From: Massiliimalia sp050943535
GTDB taxonomy: Bacteria > Bacillota > Clostridia > Oscillospirales > Ruminococcaceae
Reading direction: 5' to 3'
Assembly: GCA_050943535.1 (NCBI GenBank)
Contig: JBMNPJ010000004.1
Span: forward strand, 1 to 64,000
DNA: 64,000 bases
The notes beneath the pieces were generated by a model that saw nothing but the letters and a program-made list of their open reading frames with translations, was not told the origin of the DNA and did no database searches. A program made the position numbers and the translations under genes. Positions 8,966-16,082 of the stretch are shown here, piece by piece. Numbering within the stretch: the stretch's first letter is position 1; each line of letters opens with the position of its first letter.

Positions 8966-9004
8966 ACAACCTCCTGCTTTTCATTGAAACAGGAAGCCCA
9001 GAAT

Positions 9005-10564
9005 TTACATGGATAAAACCTGCTCAAACGCTTCTGGAATAAAGCGAATAAGGTCACCTGCGGTCATAGCATACTGGGTATATTGCTCAGCGCATAAATC
9101 GCCTGCTAATCCATGCAGATATACTCCAAGCAAAGCAGCATTTCTCTCCCCAAATCCCTGTGCCAAAAATGCTCCGATCATGCCAGCTAATATATCTCCG
9201 GAACCGCCTCTTGCCATACCTGCATTTCCGGTAGGATTTCGGTAAACACTTCCATCCGGAAGAGCAACAATGGTATTATGTCCTTTTAATACCAACGTCA
9301 CTTGATATTTTACAGCAAAATCATGGGCGGTTTTTACTCGATTTGACTGAATTTGAGTGATTGTCATACCAGTCAAACGCGCCATTTCGCCTGGATGCGG
9401 GGTTAAAATCAGATTACACTGTGCTTCCTTAATGATATCTATGCACTGAGTCTCAGGATTTATTCCAGACGCAACACTGTTTAATCCATCTGCATCTAAT
9501 ACCATAGGAACTTGGCTTTCCTGAATCAGGTGGGAAACTAATCGAGTGACACCCTCATTTTGTCCCAACCCGCAGCCTAATACGCAGGCTGACATTTGAT
9601 TTAATTTGCCGGATAGATCAAAACGGCATTTTTCACTGATTGTTCCTTCGGGAGATTCTGGTAAAGGCATTCCGGTTGCTTCCATAATATGAGGAAATCC
9701 GCTCTGAATAATGCAGCGAGGAGCAGCTAAAGTTACCAAACCTGCACCGGAACGGAGTGCTGCCTGTGTACACATTAATGCAGCTCCACCCATTCCCACG
9801 CTTCCGGCAATATTCAATAATTTTCCATAACTTCCTTTATTAGAATCGGGATCCCGTTCAGGAAGCATTGCACGAATCATTGCCTGGTTTAAATCAATAA
9901 CATCCAGCTCCAATCCATCATAGGCTTCGTCCGGAATTCCAATATCAATCAGTTCCAATTCGCCACACTTTTCCCTGGATTCAGAAATCTCATGGGCTTT
10001 TTTATAAGCTCCCAATGCCAAGGTACAATCAGCATGGAACCAGACAACAGCATGTTTTCCATTGTCTCCACTGATCCCAGACGGAATATCCACTGCAACC
10101 TTCGTGCCGAAGGAATGATTTGCCCTGTCAATAATTTGAGCAGAGATTCCAGTGATTTCTCCATGAAATCCAGTCCCAAACAGGGTATCAACGATAATAT
10201 CTGCCTGTTTTATTTTAAACAAAGCCAAAGTCAGCTCATGTTCAGCATCCAGCAAATCTATATTTAAATCTTTGATTTTCTGATACATTGTGGAAGCATC
10301 CCTTGTAGAGGGCTCTCCTTGGCAAAGAATAACGGTTACATTGGCTCCTTTTTCATACAGTTTCCGGGCAATGACAAAACCATCTCCGCCATTATTTCCG
10401 CTTCCACAGAGAATCGTTACACTTTTATTTAAAACAGGATATTTTTGAATAATTCTTCTGGCGCTTCCTACACCAGCATTTTCCATCAACTCTAAATAAG
10501 ACACGCCAAGCGCATCTGAATTTTTTTCTACCATTTTCATTTGAGCAACTGTCAACGCTTTCAT
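9005..10564 (-). CDS. nnr: Bifunctional NAD(P)H-hydrate epimerase / ADP-dependent NAD(P)H-hydrate dehydratase
   Basis: The 519-aa fusion has an N-terminal YjeF epimerase domain (GSGNNGGDGFVIAR, about 55-70) and a C-terminal ribokinase-like dehydratase (LTPHPGEMARLTG, then GNAGMARGGSGDILAGMIGA). It repairs damaged hydrated NADH/NADPH, with the epimerase converting R to S forms and the ATP/ADP-dependent dehydratase restoring the cofactor. Both active domains look complete. The start is the ATG at 10564 with AAGGA 8 nt upstream; longer in-frame starts (a TTG and upstream ATGs) lack a ribosome site. Confidence 0.95.
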   Translation of the reverse strand: MKALTVAQMKMVEKNSDALGVSYLELMENAGVGSARRIIQKYPVLNKSVTILCGSGNNGGDGFVIARKLYEKGANVTVILCQGEPSTRDASTMYQKIKDLNIDLLDAEHELTLALFKIKQADIIVDTLFGTGFHGEITGISAQIIDRANHSFGTKVAVDIPSGISGDNGKHAVVWFHADCTLALGAYKKAHEISESREKCGELELIDIGIPDEAYDGLELDVIDLNQAMIRAMLPERDPDSNKGSYGKLLNIAGSVGMGGAALMCTQAALRSGAGLVTLAAPRCIIQSGFPHIMEATGMPLPESPEGTISEKCRFDLSGKLNQMSACVLGCGLGQNEGVTRLVSHLIQESQVPMVLDADGLNSVASGINPETQCIDIIKEAQCNLILTPHPGEMARLTGMTITQIQSNRVKTAHDFAVKYQVTLVLKGHNTIVALPDGSVYRNPTGNAGMARGGSGDILAGMIGAFLAQGFGERNAALLGVYLHGLAGDLCAEQYTQYAMTAGDLIRFIPEAFEQVLSM

Positions 10565-10695
10565 AAACACCATCCTTATTATTGAGTAATATATCATTAT
10601 TGTATTACAAAACCGCTGTAATAGCAATTCCGGATAGACTATATTTCAAAAAATTTATATGAAAAAACTATAAAAGGGTAACGCGTGCAAACAAA

Positions 10696-10773
10696 GTCAA
10701 ACCCTATTTAAAATAATGTCAAAAGGCATTATTGAACACAAATTAATTATCAAAACTATATGGAGGTTTGATT
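10696..10773 (+). promoter_or_regulatory. Conserved 78-bp leader (copy 3, opposite orientation)
   Basis: The sequence matches the minus-strand leaders, with GTCAAA at 10696, TTTAAA at 10707 and GTCAAA at 10718. This copy lies inverted relative to copies 1, 2 and 4. Confidence 0.8.
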
Positions 10774-11907
10774 ATGATGAAAGCAAACAAAAAAGTTATG
10801 GCTGCTTTATTGGCTGCTATGATGACTGTATCTGCTGGCGCTGCTGTTGTTTCTGCGGCTACACCAGTAACAGGTCCAACTGCTAGCTCTACTACTTCTA
10901 CTGGTACTTGGTATGCAAACAATTCTATCGATGGTGCAGGAAACGTTGTTGTTAAATATTCTTTCCTGAAATCCAACGGTCAGTGGGCTAAAGATGAATG
11001 GCAGCTGATCAATGATAAATGGTACTATTTTGGTAGCGACAGTATGGCACTGTGCAATACTAAATTACCTTTGGGAAATTTAGAAAGCGTATATCGTTTT
11101 GGTGCAGACTGTGCAATGGTTACTGGTTGGTATAGAACTTCTAATGCTACTGATCCAACTTATGGCGATGCTAGAAACTGGGAATACTATAGCCCATCTA
11201 CAGGTAAACAACAGTTTGGTTGGATTAAAGAAGGTGCTAACTGGTATTATATGACTTTTGCTGATACTGTTGTTAAATACAAAGAAAATGGTCGTGAACA
11301 AGTTAAAACCATGCCAAAAGGTACTTTGCTGATGGGTGGTACTTATACATTTGTTGATGAATATGGTACTGAAAAAACCTACACATTTGCTGACAATGGT
11401 GTCCTGGTTAACCAGGGTCAAGGCTGGGTTAAAGAAGGCAATACTTGGTATTGGGTTCAGGAAGATGGTTCTAGATTTACTGGTAAAGAACCAACTACTG
11501 GTGTACAGTCTTCTGATAGCTGGAAATTGATCAATGGTAAATATTATGTTTTCAATTCTAAAGGCGAAATGCTGACTGGTTGGATTAAAGCACAAAACAG
11601 CAAAGGTGAAGTAAAATGGTATTACTGCACTGCTAATGGTGATTGCGTACTGAACAACTGGGTACAGATGTCTAATGGCGACTGGTATTTGACCAACGCT
11701 TCCGGTGAAATGGTAACTGGTTGGGCAGTAAGAGGCGGTAAAACTTATTTCTTAAATGATAATAATGGTGTTGTAGGCTTATCTTACGGTGCTATGGCAA
11801 CCGGTACTGTAACAATTAAAGGAAACAAATGCACATTTGATGCTTCTGGTGCTTTAGTTTCTATTAACGACCAGGTTGTAAATCCAGGTACAATTCCTAC
11901 TCTGTAA
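10774..11907 (+). CDS. Secreted cell-wall-binding-repeat protein
   Basis: The 377-aa paralogue is on the plus strand. It has the family signal peptide (AGAAVVSA cleavage region), then wall-binding repeats (GWIKEGANWYYMTF, GWVKEGNTWYWVQEDGSRF, NNWVQMSNGDWYLTNASGEM). The last 120 residues are almost the same as the truncated gene at 2-382, including CTANGDCVLNNWVQM and NPGTIPTL. The centre resembles the 3982-5205 protein (RNWEYYSPSTG). No enzyme domain is visible. GGAGG sits 7 nt before the ATG, and a terminator follows. Confidence 0.88.
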   Translation: MMKANKKVMAALLAAMMTVSAGAAVVSAATPVTGPTASSTTSTGTWYANNSIDGAGNVVVKYSFLKSNGQWAKDEWQLINDKWYYFGSDSMALCNTKLPLGNLESVYRFGADCAMVTGWYRTSNATDPTYGDARNWEYYSPSTGKQQFGWIKEGANWYYMTFADTVVKYKENGREQVKTMPKGTLLMGGTYTFVDEYGTEKTYTFADNGVLVNQGQGWVKEGNTWYWVQEDGSRFTGKEPTTGVQSSDSWKLINGKYYVFNSKGEMLTGWIKAQNSKGEVKWYYCTANGDCVLNNWVQMSNGDWYLTNASGEMVTGWAVRGGKTYFLNDNNGVVGLSYGAMATGTVTIKGNKCTFDASGALVSINDQVVNPGTIPTL

Positions 11908-11920
11908 TTTTAAGACAGCA

Positions 11921-11953
11921 AAAACCCCTTTCCATTTTGGAAAGGGGTTTTTT
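11921..11953 (+). terminator. Terminator of the plus-strand repeat-protein gene
   Basis: The inverted repeat AAAACCCCTTTCCA/TTGGAAAGGGGTTTT is followed by TTT. Confidence 0.9.
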
Positions 11954-12021
11954 ATGCACATAATTTATATTTTTAAGAACAAAATAATGTGTGCAGCGAT
12001 AAAACTGTGATAAAAAGAAAT

Positions 12022-12041
12022 CCCCTCCCAAATGGGAGGGG
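12022..12041 (-). terminator. Terminator of the fourth full-length repeat-protein gene
   Basis: The CCCCTCCC/GGGAGGGG stem is followed on the minus strand by ATTTCTTTTT. It is the third use of this stem in the paralogue cluster. Confidence 0.85.
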
Positions 12042-12065
12042 AAAGATAGCAATTTAATTTTTAAA

Positions 12066-13226
12066 TTACTGTGGGATTACACCAGAATCAACTTTTTGAC
12101 CATTAATAGAAACCAAAGCACCAGAAGCATCAAAGGTATAGTTATTAGCACCAATTTTGACAGTACCGGTCATCATAACGCCCAAGTTGCCATTAGCGTC
12201 AGCAGTTTCGTTAAGATAGTAGGTTTTGCCACCTCTAACAGCCCAACCAGTTACCATTTCACCGGAAGCGTTGGTCAGATACCAATCGTTACCGATTTTA
12301 ATCCAACTATTCAGTACACAATCACCGTTAGCAGTCATGTAATACCACTTGTTATCTGTTTTGTTAGCATCTGTGAAAGCTCTCTGCCAACCAGTTAACA
12401 TTTCTCCGCCCAAATTTTTATCATTAAACAAATAGTATTTACCATTGATTAATTTCCAGCTATTAGAATCGTAAATATAACCAGTACCATCTTTTACTGT
12501 AGTAATACCATGGAATCTAGAACCATCTTCCTGTACCCAGTACCAATTATCACCATCTTTAACCCAGCCTTGACCTTGGTTCTGCATTACACCATTAGCA
12601 GCAAAAGTATACCATACACCATCGATCATATAGGTACCGTTCATTAATAATTCACCAGTGCCTTTTACTTGTACTTTATCATCATCAAATACATTTCTTC
12701 CATCAGTGATAAAGAACCAGTTAGCGCCGTCTTTAATCCATCCAGTTTTTCTAGTACCAGTATTGTAATCATAAAATTCCCAACCGTTGCTAACAGTTGC
12801 AGTAGGGTCAGATGCACTATCAGTTCTCTGATACCAGCCAGTTACCATTGCGCAATTTTTATCAAAGCGGAAAGTATATCCATATTTTGCATCATAACCT
12901 AAACGTGTACCATCTACCAAACCATTATTGGTATTATATTCTTCACTCAATGCATATCCCTGATCATCAAAGAAATACCATTTGCCATCAAGCAGTTTCC
13001 ATTGTGCTTTTGCAAAAGTACCATCAGAGTTCTGATAAGAATATCTATAAACCCAATTGTTTCCTACTTTTACAGGTTCACGATACCATTTACCAGTAGT
13101 AGTAGTAACTGTAGTAGAGCCAGGACCTGCAACGATTTCAGCAGCGTTAACAACAGCAGCGCCAGCAGATACAGTCATCATAGCAGCTAATAAAGCAGCC
13201 ATAACTTTTTTGTTTGCTTTCATCAT
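12066..13226 (-). CDS. Secreted cell-wall-binding-repeat protein
   Basis: The 386-aa paralogue has the common signal peptide and about a dozen wall-binding repeats (GWIKDGANWFFITDGRN, GWVKDGDNWYWVQEDGSRF, GWAVRGGKTYYLNE). Its middle is like the 7028-8242 protein and its C-terminus like the 3982-5205 protein, so it is a mosaic. The start is the ATG after GGAGG. It is convergent with the 10774 gene and divergent from the two-component system at 13419, a natural candidate regulator. Its function beyond surface attachment is unknown. Confidence 0.88.
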   Translation of the reverse strand: MMKANKKVMAALLAAMMTVSAGAAVVNAAEIVAGPGSTTVTTTTGKWYREPVKVGNNWVYRYSYQNSDGTFAKAQWKLLDGKWYFFDDQGYALSEEYNTNNGLVDGTRLGYDAKYGYTFRFDKNCAMVTGWYQRTDSASDPTATVSNGWEFYDYNTGTRKTGWIKDGANWFFITDGRNVFDDDKVQVKGTGELLMNGTYMIDGVWYTFAANGVMQNQGQGWVKDGDNWYWVQEDGSRFHGITTVKDGTGYIYDSNSWKLINGKYYLFNDKNLGGEMLTGWQRAFTDANKTDNKWYYMTANGDCVLNSWIKIGNDWYLTNASGEMVTGWAVRGGKTYYLNETADANGNLGVMMTGTVKIGANNYTFDASGALVSINGQKVDSGVIPQ

Positions 13227-13304
13227 AATCAAACCTCCATATAGTTTTGATAATTAATTTGTGTTCAATAATGCCTTTTGACATTATTTTAAATAGGGTT
13301 TGAC
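13227..13304 (-). promoter_or_regulatory. Conserved 78-bp leader (copy 4)
   Basis: Same sequence as the other leaders. It borders the region that holds the promoter of the divergent response-regulator gene. Confidence 0.8.
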
Positions 13305-13355
13305 GCATTAAGAGTTTTTTAAGAATTTTATCTGTTAAATTTAGCTTGGGTATAC

Positions 13356-13361
13356 TATAAT
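13356..13361 (+). promoter_or_regulatory. Likely -10 element of the response-regulator operon
   Basis: TATAAT in the context TATACTATAATGG lies about 58 bp before the start codon. The upstream -35 region (TGTTAA at 17 bp) is weak. Confidence 0.45.
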
Positions 13362-13418
13362 GGTAACTGTAAATAAAAGCGCATGATCAATTGTTGTTAT
13401 ATAAAGGAGAATTATGAC

Positions 13419-14120
13419 ATGGATACGCCAACCGTTTTAGTAGTGGATGATGACAGAGAAATTGTTAGAGCAATTGCTAAATTATTGGAAATGGAAGGAT
13501 TAAAGGTATTAAAAGCATATAATGGGTTAGAAGCCATTGATGTGCTCATGACACAAAGTGTTCAGCTTTTGATTTTGGATGTTATGATGCCTAAACTTGA
13601 CGGGTTATCTGCTACAATGAAGATTCGGGAAAGCAAAAATATTCCCATTATTATTTTGTCAGCGAAAACAGAAGACAGTGATAAAGTATTAGGGTTATCT
13701 ATGGGAGCAGACGATTATGTGACAAAACCGTTTAACCCCACTGAACTGGTAGCCAGAGTGCGCTCACAGCTTAGAAGATACATGCATTTGGGGGATATGC
13801 AGAAGGCCGTTCAGGAAGGAAATGTGGAAATCGGCGGGTTGAGTCTGGATCGGGATGCTAAGCAGATTTCTGTGGATGGAGAACCAGTTAAGATGACAGC
13901 TACCGAATATAAAATCCTGGAGCTCTTGATGATGAATGCGGGGCGTGTCTTTTCTGCAGAGGATATTTACCGCCGGGTATGGAACGAAGATGCTTATTCT
14001 GTGGAAAATACGGTAATGGTACACATTCGGCATATTCGTGAAAAAATTGAAATTGATCCCAAAAATCCCCGCTATTTGAAAGTAGTATGGGGAATTGGAT
14101 ATAAAATTGAAAAACCATAA
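13419..14120 (+). CDS. OmpR/PhoB-family response regulator
   Basis: The 233-aa protein has a receiver domain (acidic DDD at 10-12, phospho-acceptor Asp54 in LILDVMMP, KPF Lys near residue 104) and a C-terminal winged helix (about 135-230, ending VVWGIGYKIE) typical of OmpR-type DNA-binding regulators. The start is the ATG at 13419 preceded by AAAGGAG; a more upstream in-frame ATG has no ribosome site. It is followed 27 bp later by its sensor kinase. It resembles VanR-type regulators. Control of the neighbouring wall-protein genes is suggested by position and by 11-bp-phased repeats in their leaders, not proven. Confidence 0.92.
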   Translation: MDTPTVLVVDDDREIVRAIAKLLEMEGLKVLKAYNGLEAIDVLMTQSVQLLILDVMMPKLDGLSATMKIRESKNIPIIILSAKTEDSDKVLGLSMGADDYVTKPFNPTELVARVRSQLRRYMHLGDMQKAVQEGNVEIGGLSLDRDAKQISVDGEPVKMTATEYKILELLMMNAGRVFSAEDIYRRVWNEDAYSVENTVMVHIRHIREKIEIDPKNPRYLKVVWGIGYKIEKP

Positions 14121-14147
14121 ATTAAAATGTGGGGAAAGGAGATTGCT

Positions 14148-15989
14148 ATGGAACCGTATGCTGTGCAGGAAAATATCACAGAAGAATCCGCTTCCAATAT
14201 TGATCAACCAGAAATCAATTTAGAAGGAAAGGCAGATCTCTCAAGAAAAAAACAAAAAAATAAGCAGAGTTTGCTTTACTGCACTTTTTTTCGGGTATTA
14301 TTTTATGTGTGCACGGTCTGCTGCGGAGTAGGGGCGGCAGGGTGTCTTAGTTATTATTACGCAGAAACGTATTACTATGGTGTTTATGACTATGGCGCAT
14401 TGTATGTGGGCGGTTCTATTTTAGTGGGCGCTGCCTTTTTATTTGCGCTATTGTCTGCTGTTGTAACAGGAAGGAACCGGAAAAGCCGGGAGATTCATGA
14501 ATATCATATTGATAGAATTCCCGGCGAGATTGAAATTGGAATCGTAGGACTTTTACTGCTTATTAATGTAGGAATGGTTCATCGAAAAATAGAACACATT
14601 TATGATCTAGAAATTTTTTGGGTCGGGGCGGTATTTGCTACAATTCTGACTTTGATTCTCATGCCAGTGATGATGATTTTTTATTTGTCCGTAATTCGTC
14701 AGATTAAGGGAAAAAGCAAGCGATGGCTGTGCTACCGCTTTTCCACACAGATTCAAAATTTTTGTTTAAAAGTTTGGGAAAAAATCAAAGTACTCTGGAA
14801 AGAACTGACCGATGACAGCCGATTTAAAAAATATTCTTTTCAGCGTCAGATGTTTTTGCGCCAGTCCATTTATGCAGGAAGCGTATTTGGGTTTTTGGCA
14901 CTGCTTTTTATTGTAGCTCTGACAGGAGCTACCGGAGGTGTTTGTCTACTGCTGCTCATTGGAATTTCAGTGTATATTCCTATGACTTTGTGGTATGTCA
15001 GAGGATATAATCAAGTGAACGAAACCATTGGAAAACTAGCCGAACAAATCGACGAAGTGCAAAAAGGAAATTTGGGGTATTCCCCTAAAATACCAGTGTA
15101 TTCTCCCTTATTTGAAACTTCCAGAAAATTAGCTGGTATCAGTAATGGGCTGCAAAAAAGCGTGGAAGACCGGATTAAAAGTGAGCGGATGAAAATTGAA
15201 CTGGTGACCAATGTGTCACATGATTTAAAAACACCGCTGACTTCCATTATTAGTTATGTGGATTTGCTGTCAAAAGACGAGACCTTGTCTCCGGAAGCCA
15301 GGGACTATGTAATGATTTTGAATCAAAAATCTTACCGGTTAAAAAACATTGTTTCTGACTTATTCGATTTGGCGAAGGCAACCAGCGGAAGCAGTGAACT
15401 GGTGCAGGAAGAGTTGGATATGTCCAAATTGGCAGTACAGACGCTGGCAGATATGTCCGACCGTATTGAGGAATCTGGTCAGATTGTGAAGACTAATATT
15501 ACAGATCCACCGGTTCCCATTTTTACCGATGGGAAAAAGATGTACCGTGTGTTTCAAAATGTGATTGACAATGCGCTGAAATACTCCATGAAGGGGACAC
15601 GGATTTTTATTCAGCTGACTCGAGATGCTTCTCAGGCGGTATTTACCGTTAAAAATACGGCTGCTTATGAGATGGATTTTACAGAAGAAGAAATTTTAGA
15701 ACGGTTTGCCCGAGGTGACAAAGCGAGAACAACTGAAGGAAGCGGACTGGGACTTTCCATTGCCAAGAGCTTTACGCTGGCCTGCGGAGGATTTTTTGAT
15801 TTGGCCATTGACGGGGACCAGTTTAAAGTCACCATTACTTTCCCAATCCATTATGGAGGCAGGCAGACAGGACAGGAAAACGATACGATTTCCGAAACTG
15901 CACAGCCGGATCCCATTATGCCGGTCATTCCTGGAGAGGTTCCGCAGGAATATCCAGGACCTCGTTTGGGAAAATGGAATTATCCATGA
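14148..15989 (+). CDS. Sensor histidine kinase (VanS-like, multi-spanning)
   Basis: The 613-aa protein has an N-terminal cytosolic stretch, then membrane segments near residues 45-70, 85-110, 125-145, 160-185 and 240-285, a HAMP-like linker, and a transmitter domain. The phospho-acceptor His358 lies in SHDLKTPLTS, the N-box in FQNVIDNALKYS and the G-box in GSGLGLSIAKS. It should phosphorylate the response regulator just upstream. The start is the ATG at 14148 with GGAAAGGAG; an ATG 7 codons upstream precedes that site. The long polytopic sensor without an extracellular PAS-like domain suggests sensing at the membrane. The signal is unknown. Confidence 0.92.
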   Translation: MEPYAVQENITEESASNIDQPEINLEGKADLSRKKQKNKQSLLYCTFFRVLFYVCTVCCGVGAAGCLSYYYAETYYYGVYDYGALYVGGSILVGAAFLFALLSAVVTGRNRKSREIHEYHIDRIPGEIEIGIVGLLLLINVGMVHRKIEHIYDLEIFWVGAVFATILTLILMPVMMIFYLSVIRQIKGKSKRWLCYRFSTQIQNFCLKVWEKIKVLWKELTDDSRFKKYSFQRQMFLRQSIYAGSVFGFLALLFIVALTGATGGVCLLLLIGISVYIPMTLWYVRGYNQVNETIGKLAEQIDEVQKGNLGYSPKIPVYSPLFETSRKLAGISNGLQKSVEDRIKSERMKIELVTNVSHDLKTPLTSIISYVDLLSKDETLSPEARDYVMILNQKSYRLKNIVSDLFDLAKATSGSSELVQEELDMSKLAVQTLADMSDRIEESGQIVKTNITDPPVPIFTDGKKMYRVFQNVIDNALKYSMKGTRIFIQLTRDASQAVFTVKNTAAYEMDFTEEEILERFARGDKARTTEGSGLGLSIAKSFTLACGGFFDLAIDGDQFKVTITFPIHYGGRQTGQENDTISETAQPDPIMPVIPGEVPQEYPGPRLGKWNYP

Positions 15990-16024
15990 TCTGAATAAAC
16001 AGAAAACACAAAAAGTGAGATGTG

Positions 16025-16060
16025 AAAGAGCGTTCACTGCTATAGCAGTGAACGCTCTTT
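16025..16060. terminator. Bidirectional terminator between the kinase gene and spoIIE
   Basis: The perfect inverted repeat AAAGAGCGTTCACTGCT/AGCAGTGAACGCTCTTT lies between convergent genes and has T/A flanks on both sides. Confidence 0.9.
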
Positions 16061-16082
16061 GTGATATATGAGAGAGATTCTT

